Shown here: positions 52,441-62,562 of the stretch, one piece after another | How positions within the stretch are numbered: position 1 is the first letter of the stretch | Layout: each line of letters begins with the position of its first letter | Assembly (NCBI RefSeq): GCF_900100175.1 | Contig: NZ_FNEM01000003.1 | Span: 200,725-264,724 of the forward strand | Length of the DNA: 64,000 nt | Source of the DNA: Ferrimonas sediminum | GTDB taxonomy: Bacteria; Pseudomonadota; Gammaproteobacteria; Enterobacterales; Shewanellaceae | Direction: 5' to 3' | Made by a program: the position numbers and the translations under genes | Notes under the pieces: model-generated | The model's database searches: none | Seen by the model: only the letters and a program-made list of their open reading frames with translations | What the model was told of the DNA's origin: nothing

Positions 52441-54522
52441 TCAGTTAAACAGCTTGTCGGCATTGGCGTTGTTACGGTGGTACCAGTCCAGGTACTGGCC
52501 GCCGTCGTACTCGATGTATTGCTGGAACTGGGGATAGGTTTGCAGCAAGTCCTGCTTCTCTGCCGGATAGTGCCAACTCTGGGGAAACTGCAGTCCCCAG
52601 GGCAGGCTGTTGCTGTTGCGGTAGTAGCGGTTGCTGCCCGGATTACTGTCGTCGTCAAAGGTACCAAAGTAACTGCTGCTGCCCTGATCCGTCGGCGGGA
52701 AGTCCGCCAGATGAATCTCTAACGGCCGGCCCGGTGGCGTATCGAAGCCGGTACGATAACGATTCGGACTGGCAAAGATGAACGGGTCGTAAGGGGCCGC
52801 CGGCATAGCGTTGGGCACCACGCCTTCGTTGAACACCAGGATCAGCTGAAACTGAAACTGGAGACCGTCGTCACAACCGGTCTGGGTTCGGTAGAAGCCG
52901 CACCCCATGGTCACCTCGTCAAACAGATCCTCACTGAGGATCAACACCGCCTCGCTCTGGCCGCTTTCCAGCACGCCACTGGTATCGGCGGCCACGCCGT
53001 TTTTCAGGTATTCCAGCTGGGCCACATCGATATTACTGCGACTGATTTGCGGCAGATGAATGGCAAAGCCGTTGTGCTGCTCGGCGCCCAGCGCCTGCAA
53101 TTTGCCATTGATGACCACCTTGGTCACTTTGGCCAACTGGGTGTATTCGGTGATCTGCAGATCCATCACCACGTCGTTCATGTCGTAGTCGGCTTCAAAC
53201 GGCCAGCGATCCTCAAAGGCGATGCTGGCAAACTGGCCCTCATTGGGGTAAGTCTGGGTCGTGGATCCCGGAGTACTCACCGCCACCGCGTAATCCTCCA
53301 CCTCGCCGTCCGCCGAGCCGCCCTTGGGGCCCAATCCGGTGTCTGAGGAGATTCGGAACCGCGCTTGAGTCAATCCCCCCAGAGCATCTGCCGGCACGGC
53401 AATGGAGAGACTGGTGCTGCCGGGTTGCAGTTCCCTGTCGGTGATCACCAACTCATCGACGCCGGCAAACACCCCATCCTGGTTCCAGTCGATGAACCCC
53501 TGCAGGTAACCGGATTGCTGAGTGACCTGAACCTGGATCACGGCAGAGCTACCGGCTTCAAAGGCGGTGACAAAATCCACCCCGTCCTCATCATCCTGGC
53601 CATCAATGTCGTCACTCCAAGGGGCACTGAAACCGTCGTTGTCGGCGTCCACGAGCTCGCCCAGTTTCGGCCCCAGGCTGCCCAGAGCATGACGGGCGCC
53701 ATTGTCCTCCATACGGGTACCGTAGCTGGCCGGGGCATCACCGAAGTCCACGTTAACGGGGATCACATCGGCACTGGCGCAGCGGGCGCCGTCGTTGGAG
53801 GAGGAAGCCGGCCCATAGGCGAAAAACTCGGCGCTGGCATCCAGCTGGTCGGGGTTACGCAAGTCGATGCGAAAGATATGGCCATCCTGGTTGCGACTCA
53901 GGTAGTAGTAGCCACTTTTCTCAAAATAGCCGGCGCCAAAGGTGCCGGTGACGCCGCTGTTGCCCAGCACCTCACGGGAGCCATCGGAAGTATCAATCTG
54001 ATACAGATTGCCGCTGCTGTTGTCCACCGCGTACAACCGCTGGTTACCGGGATGAAAAGCAAAGTCGGTCAGGATCATGCTGGTGTCGGCCCCCACCACC
54101 TGCTGCGCCTGCAGATAGAGGGCAGAAGTTTCATCCAGAGACACCGAGTACAGGCCGTGGTTTCTGTGGTAGATCCAGTAGGTGTCGTTGTGAACATCAC
54201 CCACATAGAAGTGCACTCCACTGGGCAGCCCGGTCACGCCCAGAGCGGTCGCCTGATAGTCCGAGTCCACCTGAACCACGTCTTTCAGATGTTTACTGAA
54301 GCCGTAGATGTAGCGGTCGGTTTCATTAAATCCGATGCCATTGACGTTGCCGGGAATGCCCAGATCATCGCTGAGCTCCTCATAGGCCCCGGTCACCAGA
54401 TCCACGCCGTACACCACCGTGTCTTTCTGAAACAGATACGCCTCGGTCGGACAGGTGGTAAACGCCGCCCCCTGAGCCTGACCGGCGACCATCGCCCCCA
54501 ACATCCACCATAGTTTTCCCAT
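52441..54522 (-). CDS. Large secreted LruC-domain protein
   Basis: A 693-residue exported protein (signal peptide ends AQGA, residue 19). The N-terminal part (about 22-250) resembles a beta-propeller of the DUF6923 type, with DRYIYGF and NQRLYAVDNSSG repeats. Asp-rich, calcium-site-like loops (VDADNDGFSAPWSDDIDGQDDEDG) follow near 290-315, then a GEVEDYAV domain end (about 405) and a C-terminal LruC/DUF4842 domain (FEDRWPFEADYDMNDVVMDL from about 435). Such proteins are common in Shewanella-like bacteria. They may be surface adhesins or carbohydrate binders, but this is unproven. Confidence 0.88.
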   Translation of the reverse strand: MGKLWWMLGAMVAGQAQGAAFTTCPTEAYLFQKDTVVYGVDLVTGAYEELSDDLGIPGNVNGIGFNETDRYIYGFSKHLKDVVQVDSDYQATALGVTGLPSGVHFYVGDVHNDTYWIYHRNHGLYSVSLDETSALYLQAQQVVGADTSMILTDFAFHPGNQRLYAVDNSSGNLYQIDTSDGSREVLGNSGVTGTFGAGYFEKSGYYYLSRNQDGHIFRIDLRNPDQLDASAEFFAYGPASSSNDGARCASADVIPVNVDFGDAPASYGTRMEDNGARHALGSLGPKLGELVDADNDGFSAPWSDDIDGQDDEDGVDFVTAFEAGSSAVIQVQVTQQSGYLQGFIDWNQDGVFAGVDELVITDRELQPGSTSLSIAVPADALGGLTQARFRISSDTGLGPKGGSADGEVEDYAVAVSTPGSTTQTYPNEGQFASIAFEDRWPFEADYDMNDVVMDLQITEYTQLAKVTKVVINGKLQALGAEQHNGFAIHLPQISRSNIDVAQLEYLKNGVAADTSGVLESGQSEAVLILSEDLFDEVTMGCGFYRTQTGCDDGLQFQFQLILVFNEGVVPNAMPAAPYDPFIFASPNRYRTGFDTPPGRPLEIHLADFPPTDQGSSSYFGTFDDDSNPGSNRYYRNSNSLPWGLQFPQSWHYPAEKQDLLQTYPQFQQYIEYDGGQYLDWYHRNNANADKLFN

Positions 54523-54791
54523 TAGCGCGCTCCCGTTAGCAAGATAGGAGTACTTAAGGAAAAATCATGCCAAGTTCATAACGCCATGTTATTTAAAATA
54601 AAAAAAACAGGAATGCTTAAGAAAGTTGCATTCTGCAATGGCCGCAGAGGCGCAGGGAGGGTGACAATTCGCAATCCGAACTGTTTGATTTATGAAATTA
54701 AAAATCGAGCAATAACAAAAACTAATCTATCAACAGTGACAGCATATCGTTCGGTAATATGTCGCTTACCGATACATCTCAGGGAAAGAGT
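54523..54791. other. AT-rich intergenic region upstream of the LysR pseudogene
   Basis: About 270 bases including the promoter region of the minus-strand LruC gene. No gene. Confidence 0.35.
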
Positions 54792-55066
54792 ATGAAACTG
54801 CAAATTGAGGCGGTGCGAGCTTTTGTTGCAGCGGCCGAAAACGGTTCATTTACCGCCGCAGGAAAAGAGGTAAAAAAACTCAGGCCGTCATCAGTCAACA
54901 GGTTCAAAATTTAGAGATTGACCTCGGTTTTGACCTATTTAGCCGCCTCGGTAAATACCCGGTATTAACCCCCAAGGGCACACGATTGTTGAAAGACGCC
55001 CGCGTTATGCTGTCTCAGGTAGAACACTTTTCCAAGCAAGCCCGGGCCATGGAAGGCAACGTCTAA
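54792..55066 (+). pseudogene. LysR-family regulator remnant, frameshifted and truncated
   Basis: ATG 54792 opens a normal LysR helix-turn-helix (MKLQIEAVRAFVAAAENGSF, TAAGKEVKK). It then meets a run of seven A residues after GT. Adding one A restores T-QAVISQQVQNLEIDLGFDL and the wing LFSRLGKYPVLTPKG, continuing to a TAA at 55064-55066. The effector domain is missing. This is a one-base deletion in a homopolymer plus a 3' truncation at a junction with an OmpA fragment. Confidence 0.85.
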
Positions 55067-55411
55067 CCCAGCCTGCTGCATCAAGATCCCCAGGCCCGCA
55101 TCTACTTCGATTTCGACCGCAGCGATCTGACTCCGGCTTCGGTGGCAATTCTGAAAGAGGTGGCCCAAAGATTAAAACACAACCCCCGCGCCATCGCCGT
55201 TACCGGCCACACCGACGACCGTGGCAGCGCCAGTTACAACCAACAGTTGGGTCTGGCCCGGGCAGACAGCGCCAGCCGGGCTTTGGCAGAGATGGGGGTC
55301 GACGAATCCAAACTGGACAGCAGTAGCGCCGGCGAAAGCCAACCCTGGAAAAGCAACGACAGCAGCGAAGGCCGGGCCGCCAATCGTCGAGTGGAGATTC
55401 GCCGCGACTGA
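55067..55411 (+). pseudogene. OmpA-like domain remnant lacking its N-terminus
   Basis: The frame follows directly from the LysR stop and encodes ARIYFDFDRSDLTPASVAIL, then AVTGHTDDRGS and EGRAANRRVEI, a complete OmpA/Pal-type peptidoglycan-binding domain. The signal peptide and N-terminal part of the usual Pal or OmpA-lipoprotein are absent. An internal GTG (55142) could start only a fragment that stays in the cytoplasm. It has a terminator, so the original 3' end is intact. Confidence 0.8.
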
Positions 55412-55429
55412 CCCGCCCCAAACACAAAG

Positions 55430-55457
55430 AACGGCACCAATAGGCGCCGTTTTTTTT
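55430..55457 (+). terminator. Rho-independent terminator after the OmpA remnant
   Basis: AACGGCACC, an AATA loop, GGCGCCGTT (one mismatch) and then T residues to 55457. It marks the 3' end of the original OmpA-domain gene. Confidence 0.85.
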
Positions 55458-55471
55458 CATCACTGTGCCAC

Positions 55472-56002
55472 TTAGCAGCCGCTATAGGTCATGGCCTGGG
55501 CCACTTTGTCTGCACCACTGGGGCGGGTCAGTGACAGGTAACACTGAGTCGCCTTGGCTTTGATCACCATGGCGTTGGAGCTTTCACCGTCCACCAACGA
55601 ATCGAATCCGGAAGGTACTACCACCACCTCGGTTTCCATGGCATCGCCCACCACCACAAAGCCATCTATCTCCATCATGCCGTGGAGGTTATGGGGAGTC
55701 AGCTTGATGGTGCCATGGGCAGAGGACACCAACTCGACGTTGTTGTCGTCGTACAGGGCCTGACTGGTGGCCGCATTCATATCCAGCCCCTCCAGCGCAA
55801 ACTTGGTAATCACCAGCCGCTCCGATTCAGTAAAAGCGCCGGCAAAGGCATTCAGACTCTGTTGCCTGGCTTCAGAGGAGGGGGCGATCAGCGATGGCGC
55901 CGCCACCACGGCCAATACCGCCAGCACCACAATGACGATGATCAGTTCAACCAGGGTAAAGCCCCGGGGCTTAGCAACCACGTAGGCCATCTTAGAATTC
56001 AC
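55472..56002 (-). CDS. Type IV pilin-like / pseudopilin protein
   Basis: A 176-residue protein with a prepilin signal (KPRG | FTLVELIIVIVVLAVLAVVA, Glu at position 5 of the mature form). PilD-type peptidase would cleave after Gly14. Two Cys near the C-terminus (ATQCYLS ... YSGC) suit a disulfide loop as in minor pilins. The exact start is uncertain: GTG 56002 or ATG 55990, neither with a good ribosome site. No pilus or type II secretion genes lie beside it. Confidence 0.82.
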   Translation of the reverse strand: MNSKMAYVVAKPRGFTLVELIIVIVVLAVLAVVAAPSLIAPSSEARQQSLNAFAGAFTESERLVITKFALEGLDMNAATSQALYDDNNVELVSSAHGTIKLTPHNLHGMMEIDGFVVVGDAMETEVVVVPSGFDSLVDGESSNAMVIKAKATQCYLSLTRPSGADKVAQAMTYSGC

Positions 56003-56020
56003 ATTGGAAGGAGAAAACAG

Positions 56021-56040
56021 GGGGCACCGGGCGGTGCCCC
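56021..56040 (-). terminator. Hairpin downstream of fabF
   Basis: GGGGCACC paired with GGTGCCCC around a 4-base loop, followed on the minus strand by CTGTTTTC. It lies between fabF and the pilin-like gene. Confidence 0.75.
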
Positions 56041-56046
56041 TTTGAA

Positions 56047-57285
56047 TTAGGCTTTCTTAAACAACAGAGAGCCGTTGGTACCACCAAAGCCGAAGGAGTT
56101 ACACAGGGCGTAATCCAACTCGGCCTGACGCGCTACCGGACCGACGAAGTCCAGATCGCAGCCTTCATCCGGGTTGTCCAGGTTGATGGTCGGTGGCACC
56201 TGCTGATCACGCAGGGCCAGGATGGTGAAGATCGATTCAACCGCACCGGCGGCACCCAACAGGTGACCGGTCATGGATTTGGTGGAACCCATCATCAACT
56301 TGTAGGCATGTTCGCCGAACACCGACTTAACGCCGTTCACTTCGGCGATATCACCGGCAGGCGTAGAGGTGCCGTGGGCGTTGATGTAACCCACGGCCTC
56401 GGGCGCCACACCGGCGTCATTGAGGGCGTTGGTCATCGCCGCCGCACCACCGCGACCGTCGCTCGGTGGCGAGGTCATGTGGTGGGCATCGCCACTCATA
56501 CCAAAACCCACCAGTTCGGCGTAGATCTTGGCGCCACGGGCCTTGGCGTGTTCATACTCTTCCAGCACGATCATGCCGGCACCGTCGCCGATCACGAAGC
56601 CATCGCGATCTTTATCCCAGGGACGGCTGGCCTTGGTGGGCTCGTCGTTACGGGTCGACAGCGCCTTGGCTGAAGCAAAGCCGCCAACACCCAGTTCGGT
56701 GGTGGCCATCTCGGCACCGCCGGCAATCATCACATCGGCATCGCCGTAGGCGATCATCCGCGCCGCGTGACCGATGTTGTGCACACCGGTGGTACAGGCG
56801 GTAGTAATGGCGATGTTCGGGCCGGTAAAGCCGTACATGATCGACAGGTGACCGGCAATCATGTTGATGATGGTGGATGGCACAAAGAACGGCGAGATGC
56901 GGCGGGGGCCGGACTTAACAAACTGGCTGTGATTGGCTTCAATCAACTGCAGTCCGCCCATGCCGGCACCAATGGCAGCCCCGATACGGTGGGCGTTGCC
57001 GTCGTTCACTTCCAGCCCGGAATCCTTGAACGCCTGGATGGACGCGGCCATTCCGTACTGGATAAACAGATCCATCTTGCGGGCATCTTTCTTGGAAAGA
57101 TAGGCCTCAATATCAAAATCCTTGACCGAGGCAGAGAAGCGGACAGCGAACTCGCTGGCATCGAAGTGGGTAATGGGCGTGACACCACTCTGACCGGCCA
57201 GTACGTTGGCCCAGGTAGTATCGACGTCATGGCCAACCGGGGTAACCGCCCCAAGGCCTGTGACCACAATGCGGCGCTTGGTCAT
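56047..57285 (-). CDS. fabF: Beta-ketoacyl-ACP synthase II
   Basis: A 412-residue condensing enzyme that elongates acyl-ACP and controls unsaturated fatty acid composition. Catalytic Cys is in [11 protein letters not shown] (about 165). The two His are in [11 protein letters not shown] (about 304) and [12 protein letters not shown] (about 341). It is the last gene of the fab operon. A strong hairpin separates it from acpP, so its expression is probably lower than that of acpP. Confidence 0.97.
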   Translation of the reverse strand: MTKRRIVVTGLGAVTPVGHDVDTTWANVLAGQSGVTPITHFDASEFAVRFSASVKDFDIEAYLSKKDARKMDLFIQYGMAASIQAFKDSGLEVNDGNAHRIGAAIGAGMGGLQLIEANHSQFVKSGPRRISPFFVPSTIINMIAGHLSIMYGFTGPNIAITTACTTGVHNIGHAARMIAYGDADVMIAGGAEMATTELGVGGFASAKALSTRNDEPTKASRPWDKDRDGFVIGDGAGMIVLEEYEHAKARGAKIYAELVGFGMSGDAHHMTSPPSDGRGGAAAMTNALNDAGVAPEAVGYINAHGTSTPAGDIAEVNGVKSVFGEHAYKLMMGSTKSMTGHLLGAAGAVESIFTILALRDQQVPPTINLDNPDEGCDLDFVGPVARQAELDYALCNSFGFGGTNGSLLFKKA

Positions 57286-57305
57286 TATTATTCTCCGTCA
57301 GAAAC

Positions 57306-57333
57306 AAAAACAGGCGGCCCAAGCCGCCTGTTT
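57306..57333 (-). terminator. Attenuating terminator between acpP and fabF
   Basis: On the minus strand AAAACAGGCGGC, a loop, then GCCGCCTGTTTT plus more T. It would release most acpP transcripts while allowing some read-through into fabF. Confidence 0.88.
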
Positions 57334-57347
57334 TAAAATTCGTCGGC

Positions 57348-57581
57348 TTACTGGTTAGCCGTTACGTAGTCGATCGCTGCCTGAACGGTAGTGATCTTTT
57401 CTGCTTCTTCGTCAGGAATCTCAGTATCGAACTCTTCTTCCAGAGCCATTACCAGCTCAACGGTATCCAGAGAGTCAGCACCCAGGTCATCAACGAAAGA
57501 AGCTTCAGCTTTTACGTCGTCTTCTTTCACGCCCAGCTGTTCGATAATGATCTTCTTAACGCGTTCTTCGATGTTGCTCAT
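57348..57581 (-). CDS. acpP: Acyl carrier protein
   Basis: A 77-residue acidic four-helix protein. Ser37 in DSLDTVEL is the phosphopantetheine attachment site. The sequence is close to E. coli AcpP throughout ([18 protein letters not shown]). It carries growing acyl chains for FabF/G/H and others. Codon use indicates very high expression. A putative promoter lies just upstream. Confidence 0.98.
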   Translation of the reverse strand: MSNIEERVKKIIIEQLGVKEDDVKAEASFVDDLGADSLDTVELVMALEEEFDTEIPDEEAEKITTVQAAIDYVTANQ

Positions 57582-57629
57582 AGTCTTCGCTTTCCTATTT
57601 ATTTTACGCCATTGCGTAGAGTTGCGAGT

Positions 57630-57657
57630 AGTTTATTCGATTCGTCTGACAATGCAA
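57630..57657 (-). promoter_or_regulatory. Putative acpP promoter
   Basis: On the minus strand TTGCAT (-35), a 16-base spacer, TAAACT (-10), about 50 bases before the acpP start. It would allow acpP expression independent of the upstream fab genes. Weak match. Confidence 0.35.
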
Positions 57658-57746
57658 GCCACGCTTTTGTGGTCAAACCACGGAGATGACTTCATTTAGC
57701 CGAATTTCGCTTCAAATTAGCTACTGGATCACGGTTTCGGCCCAAA

Positions 57747-58493
57747 TCAGGCCATTACCATTCCGCCGTTGACGTGCAGAGTTTCACCTGTGATATAGCT
57801 TGCACGATCTGACGCCAGAAATACAACCGCATCAGCAATTTCTTTCGCCTGCCCCAAACGGGCCACCGGCACCTGGCTCATGATGGCTTGCTTCTGGTCA
57901 TCATTAAGCTCTTCGGTCATGTCGGTCTGGATGAATCCGGGCGCCACCGCGTTAACGGTAATGCCGCGGCTGGCAACCTCTTTGGCCAGGGACTTGGTAA
58001 AGCCCAGCAGGCCGGCTTTGGCCGCACAGTAGTTGGCCTGACCCGGGTTGCCCATGGTACCCACCACAGAGCCGATATTGATGATCCGGCCGGCGCGTTT
58101 CTTCATCATCGCCCGCAGTACCGCCTTGGAGGTGCGGAACAGAGAGGTCAGGTTGGTGTCGATGATGTCGCACCACTCCTCTTCCTTCATCCGCATCATC
58201 AGGTTATCGCGGGTAATACCGGCGTTGTTCACCAGAATATCGATATCACCATGTTCGGCCTTAATCGCCGCAAAAAGTTCCTCAACGGAGGCCTGTTCGG
58301 TCACATTAAGTACCATGCCCTGGCCGTGAGTCCCCAGGTACTCACTGATGGCGGCAGCGCCGCGCTCACTGGTGGCGGTACCGATCACCTTGGCGCCGGC
58401 GGCCACCAGAGTTTCGGCAACCGCGCGACCGATGCCACGGCTGGCGCCGGTTACCAACGCCACTTTTCCGGTCAAATCGATGCTAATGGTCAT
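57747..58493 (-). CDS. fabG: 3-oxoacyl-ACP reductase
   Basis: A 248-residue short-chain dehydrogenase using NADPH to reduce 3-oxoacyl-ACP. The cofactor motif is GASRGIG (residues 16-22). The catalytic set is Asn (NNAGIT), Ser (INIGSV), Tyr/Lys (YCAAKAG). It is in its standard place between fabD and acpP, 17 bases after fabD. Confidence 0.97.
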   Translation of the reverse strand: MTISIDLTGKVALVTGASRGIGRAVAETLVAAGAKVIGTATSERGAAAISEYLGTHGQGMVLNVTEQASVEELFAAIKAEHGDIDILVNNAGITRDNLMMRMKEEEWCDIIDTNLTSLFRTSKAVLRAMMKKRAGRIINIGSVVGTMGNPGQANYCAAKAGLLGFTKSLAKEVASRGITVNAVAPGFIQTDMTEELNDDQKQAIMSQVPVARLGQAKEIADAVVFLASDRASYITGETLHVNGGMVMA

Positions 58494-58510
58494 GAGAAGT
58501 CTATTCCTTA

Positions 58511-59434
58511 TTATAACGCCGCAGCTAAGGTTGCTGGACAGTTCAGCGCCGCAGCGGAGATCGTCTTGTTAATTCGTTTCGCCAGACCGGTCAGGACCTT
58601 GCCCGGGCCACATTCGTAGGTGGCTTCAACCCCCTGCTCGGCCATGGCGTTGATGGTTTCGGTCCAGCGTACCGGGCTGTACAGTTGTCGAACCAGTGCC
58701 TGACGAATGGCGTCGGCCTCGGTTTCCGCGGCCACATCGACGTTGTTGATCACCGGCACCTCAGGGGTGCTCAGGGTCAGCTCATTCAACGCCAGCGCCA
58801 GTTTGTCGGCAGCGGGCTTCATCAGGGCGCAGTGAGACGGCACACTGACCGGAAGCGGCAGCGCACGCTTGGCACCGGCTTCCTTACACAGGGCTCCGGC
58901 GCGTTCTACGGCGTCTTTTTCACCGGCAATCACCACCTGCCCCGGGCTGTTGTAGTTCACCGGCGACACCACCTGCCCCTGAGCCGCCTGCTCGCAGGCG
59001 GCAGCAATGGCGTCGTCATCCAGGCCGATAATGGCGTACATGGCGCCGGTTCCCACGGGAACGGCTTCCTGCATCGCCAGGCCACGCAACTCCACCAACT
59101 TAATCGCGTCTTTAAAATCCAGTACACCGGCACACACCAGGGCAGAATACTCACCCAGGCTGTGACCTGCCATGGCGGCCGGAGCTGCGCCCCCCGCCTG
59201 GCGGTAAGCCCGGTACAACGCCACACTGGCGGCCAGCAAAGCAGGCTGGGTGCGCTGGGTCTGGTTCAGATCTTCAGCCGGACCCTGGCTGACCAGGCTC
59301 CACAGATCATAGCCCAGAACCTCCGATGCCTCGGCAAAAGTCTGGCTGACGACGTCGTTTTCTGCGGCCAGTTCAGCCAGCATGCCAACGGTTTGGCTTC
59401 CCTGTCCGGGAAATACGAATGCAAATTTAGACAT
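58511..59434 (-). CDS. fabD: Malonyl-CoA:ACP transacylase
   Basis: A 307-residue enzyme loading malonate onto ACP. The catalytic Ser is in AGHSLGEYSAL (near residue 90) and the His is in VPSHCALM (near 200). It begins nine bases after the fabH stop in the fab operon. Confidence 0.97.
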   Translation of the reverse strand: MSKFAFVFPGQGSQTVGMLAELAAENDVVSQTFAEASEVLGYDLWSLVSQGPAEDLNQTQRTQPALLAASVALYRAYRQAGGAAPAAMAGHSLGEYSALVCAGVLDFKDAIKLVELRGLAMQEAVPVGTGAMYAIIGLDDDAIAAACEQAAQGQVVSPVNYNSPGQVVIAGEKDAVERAGALCKEAGAKRALPLPVSVPSHCALMKPAADKLALALNELTLSTPEVPVINNVDVAAETEADAIRQALVRQLYSPVRWTETINAMAEQGVEATYECGPGKVLTGLAKRINKTISAAALNCPATLAAAL

Positions 59435-59443
59435 GATAATTCC

Positions 59444-60409
59444 TTAGAATTTAACCAGGGCCGAGCCCCAGGCAAAGCCGGCACCAAAGGCTTCCAGCAA
59501 CAACACCTGGCCGCGCTGGATACGACCATCTCGTACCGCCACATCCAGGGCGATCGGCACCGAGGCCGCCGAGGTGTTGCCGTGTTCGGCCAGGGTCAGA
59601 ACCACCTGGTCCATGCCCATGCCCAGCTTCTTAGCCGTGGCTTTAATGATGCGATAGTTGGCGTTGTGGGGAACCAGCCAGTCGATCTCCGACTTGTCCA
59701 TCTGGTTGTCCACCAGAGTCTCTTCCACCACCTGGGCCAAACGGGTCACGGCGTGCTTAAACACGTCGTTGCCCTTCATAAACATGTATTCCTCTTCGCT
59801 GGTGGCGCGAGGGGCCTTGCTGCGAACCGGGTTGGCCGCTTTCAGCAGCGGACCATGGCGACCATCCGCATGGATGTGGGTCGACATCACCCCGGGCTGC
59901 TCAGAGGCGCCAACCACGGCGGCACCGGCGCCATCACCAAACAGAATGATGGTGGAGCGGTCATCCGGATCGCACAGATCCGCCAGGGCATCGGCGCCGA
60001 TCACCAGCACCTTCTGGCAGGCTCCGGATTTGACGAACTGATCCGCCACCGCCAAAGCGTAGATAAAGCCGCTGCAGGCTGCCGCCACATCAAAGGCGGG
60101 AATGCCCTGAATGCCCAGCATCGCCTGCACTTCACAGGCTGCAGACGGGAACGCATTGGCGGCACTGCAAGTACCACAGATGATCATGTCGATCTCGGAC
60201 GCGTCAACCCCGGCCATCTCCAGAGCCTTCACAGAGGCCTGGTGGCTCATGTAGGACACGGTCTCGTCGCCAGTGGCGATATGACGCTGGCGAATGCCGG
60301 TGCGCTCCAGGATCCACTCGTCGGTGGTGTCCACCATTTTTTCCAGATCGGCATTGGTGCGGATCTGGGTGGGCAAGTAGCTCCCAGTACCTAAAATTTT
60401 TGTATGCAT
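59444..60409 (-). CDS. fabH: Beta-ketoacyl-ACP synthase III
   Basis: A 321-residue enzyme that starts fatty acid synthesis by condensing acetyl-CoA with malonyl-ACP. Triad: Cys in [11 protein letters not shown] (about 113), His in VPHNANYRI (about 248), Asn in EHGNTSAAS (about 278). Position after plsX is canonical. Confidence 0.97.
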   Translation of the reverse strand: MHTKILGTGSYLPTQIRTNADLEKMVDTTDEWILERTGIRQRHIATGDETVSYMSHQASVKALEMAGVDASEIDMIICGTCSAANAFPSAACEVQAMLGIQGIPAFDVAAACSGFIYALAVADQFVKSGACQKVLVIGADALADLCDPDDRSTIILFGDGAGAAVVGASEQPGVMSTHIHADGRHGPLLKAANPVRSKAPRATSEEEYMFMKGNDVFKHAVTRLAQVVEETLVDNQMDKSEIDWLVPHNANYRIIKATAKKLGMGMDQVVLTLAEHGNTSAASVPIALDVAVRDGRIQRGQVLLLEAFGAGFAWGSALVKF

Positions 60410-60416
60410 AGGAATA

Positions 60417-61445
60417 TCAACAGGATTTTTCTAGTAGCACCGACTCGAGTCGAGCTTTGATTTTGCCAGGCACCTGCCTTTGAACCTCCGTTATGGCCTC
60501 TTCGATGGCGCGCAAATAGGCCATCTCATCGGCGTTCCCGTGGCTCTTTACCACAATATGGCGCAATCCTAACAGACTCGCACCGTTATAGTGGTCGGGG
60601 TTCATTTGCAAAAAAAGCTTTTTTAATCGCCCTTTCAACAGCCAGCTCAGACAGCGGGCCATCAGATTCTGTTTCACCGACTGTGCAATCTGGTGCATCA
60701 GCAGGCGGGCGATCCCTTCGGTGGTTTTAAGAGTGACGTTGCCGACAAAGCCATCGCAGACGATTACGTCCGCGTCACCGGTAAAGATCCGGTCGCCTTC
60801 GACAAAGCCTATGTAATTGATATGGGGAGTACTCTGCAGCAACCTTGCTGCTTGCTGAACCTGATCGTTACCTTTGATCTCTTCGGTACCGATGTTAAGC
60901 AGGGCCACTCTCGGATTGGGATTTCCCGTGACCTGTTCCGCCAATACGGCCCCCATGACCGCAAACTGAAACAGGGCTTCCGAGTCGCAACAGGCGTTGG
61001 CGCCCAGGTCCAGCAGGTATACCGGCTGTCCATGCATGCTGGGTAGTGCGCTGACCAAAGCCGGCCTGTCCACCCCGGGCAGGGTTTTCAGTACCACTTT
61101 AGCCATAGTCATCAGTGCACCGGTGTTACCGGCACTGACGCAGGCGTTGGCCTGGCCATTGGCCACCAGGTCCAGCGCCAACCGCATCGAACTCTGTTTC
61201 AGGCGCCGTAAGGCATGCAGGGGCTTGTCGCCCATCTGCACAACCTGATCGGCATGCAAAATCTGCAACCGAACGGATTCGGACGCATGATGCTGACGTA
61301 AAACAGAGAGAATCTCGGGGCGATCGCCCACCAGAATAAGATGCAGGTCGGAATAAACCGACAGCGCCTGCAAAGCTGCAGGCACTGTCACATGAGGGCC
61401 GTGATCGCCCCCCATGGTATCTAACGCTAGGGTTAGATGAGTCAA
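60417..61445 (-). CDS. plsX: Phosphate acyltransferase PlsX
   Basis: A 342-residue enzyme converting acyl-ACP to acyl-phosphate for phospholipid synthesis. The N-terminal block [12 protein letters not shown] and central [13 protein letters not shown] are family signatures. It lies between rpmF and fabH, as in E. coli, which couples ribosome and membrane synthesis. Confidence 0.97.
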   Translation of the reverse strand: MTHLTLALDTMGGDHGPHVTVPAALQALSVYSDLHLILVGDRPEILSVLRQHHASESVRLQILHADQVVQMGDKPLHALRRLKQSSMRLALDLVANGQANACVSAGNTGALMTMAKVVLKTLPGVDRPALVSALPSMHGQPVYLLDLGANACCDSEALFQFAVMGAVLAEQVTGNPNPRVALLNIGTEEIKGNDQVQQAARLLQSTPHINYIGFVEGDRIFTGDADVIVCDGFVGNVTLKTTEGIARLLMHQIAQSVKQNLMARCLSWLLKGRLKKLFLQMNPDHYNGASLLGLRHIVVKSHGNADEMAYLRAIEEAITEVQRQVPGKIKARLESVLLEKSC

Positions 61446-61457
61446 GTCGGTAACAAC

Positions 61458-61628
61458 TTACTTGTTGATTACCTTCTTGCCACGGTAGTAACCGTCGGCA
61501 GTTACGTGGTGACGACGATGAGTCTCACCAGAAGTCGCATCTACAGACAGTTGACACTCAGTCAGAGCATCGTGTGAACGACGCATACCGCGACGAGAAC
61601 GAGTCACTTTACTTTTTTGTACGGCCAT
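61458..61628 (-). CDS. rpmF: 50S ribosomal protein L32
   Basis: A 56-residue basic protein, [20 protein letters not shown] at its start and [13 protein letters not shown] at its end, nearly matching E. coli L32. It lies 12 bases upstream of plsX and 16 bases after yceD, the conserved order. Too short for many gene callers to report. Confidence 0.98.
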   Translation of the reverse strand: MAVQKSKVTRSRRGMRRSHDALTECQLSVDATSGETHRRHHVTADGYYRGKKVINK

Positions 61629-61644
61629 GGCCCCAATCTCCTAA

Positions 61645-62175
61645 TTACTTACTTTTAAGGTTTTGTAACACCGCAAAGGGATTCGGACGCTCTTCCTCAG
61701 GACTGACGGGTGGCAATTCACCCACGACGATCTCAGTTTCAGGGCGGTTGCAATCAGCCAGATCATGCATAGGCATCATCGGTACGGCCAACAACAATTC
61801 GTCTTCCACTAATTCCTGTAGTCTGATCTCGCCGTGCTCATTGAGTTCGACGGGATCGTAAGCATCCGGGAGCTCTTCGACCTGTGAATCGTCGGTCACA
61901 GGACTGTATGCGAATTCAACTGCGATAGGATGCTGAAAAGTTTCCATACAGCGCTGACACGTCAGAGTGAGCTCCGTCACAGCCTTCCCCTTGAGGTAGA
62001 CTATCCCCTGGATGTCAGTGCCGCATTCAACGGACACTTCAGCATCAGTGCAATCGCCGGAACTCACACCAATCAAACGCTTCAGGTGCTTGGCTTGAAG
62101 GATACCTTCATAGCTAAGACCCCGTTGAGCAGCTCGTTTTGGGTCGAGCGATACCGGAATTTGAACATTCTGCAT
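61645..62175 (-). CDS. yceD: YceD/DUF177 protein
   Basis: A 176-residue protein of the DUF177 family that always precedes rpmF. In plants and bacteria it is linked to 23S rRNA accumulation. Two CxxC-like features are present: one at CQRC (LTCQRCMETF, about 92-101) and a Cys pair near 57-68. The tail contains NPFAVLQNLK, the usual family end. Confidence 0.93.
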   Translation of the reverse strand: MQNVQIPVSLDPKRAAQRGLSYEGILQAKHLKRLIGVSSGDCTDAEVSVECGTDIQGIVYLKGKAVTELTLTCQRCMETFQHPIAVEFAYSPVTDDSQVEELPDAYDPVELNEHGEIRLQELVEDELLLAVPMMPMHDLADCNRPETEIVVGELPPVSPEEERPNPFAVLQNLKSK

Positions 62176-62562
62176 AGGGCGCGCAGTTTATAGATTGAGT
62201 TCCACAGAGTCAAAGAATATTTTAGACCCTGAGTTCCCATCTGAACACGCTGTAATCAGCGCCCTGCCTTAGTCTACTCACCACATCGACATCACCACAA
62301 CCACGGTGATTCCACTGACGCTCCCCTATCCCCTGATTTACCGCGCCGTCATCCCGCCCTTGGTGGTTTGCCAACACCGTTCACAAACCCGGCAAAACGC
62401 CCTGTCAGAATCCAATTCTGAAGAATTTGTGACCCTTTTTCGCCGAAGTTTGCCTCGAGATTGAACCAGATCAAAAACCCGCCAACCCCCCTTATGGTGA
62501 TTTCGAATCTCATCTGCTAGTCTTGCGGCCTGAAAATTTGTATCAACTTTTGAAGTGTCATC
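62176..62562. other. Divergent promoter region between yceD and yceF
   Basis: About 390 bases without a gene. It contains an imperfect FNR-like sequence (TTGAACCAGATCAA, 62461-62474) about 90 bases before yceF. It is one mismatch in each half short of consensus and may be coincidental. Confidence 0.4.

Noticed and set aside
62461-62474. FNR box controlling yceF
   Set aside because: It departs from consensus in one half and yceF is a housekeeping gene. I record it only as a weak resemblance.
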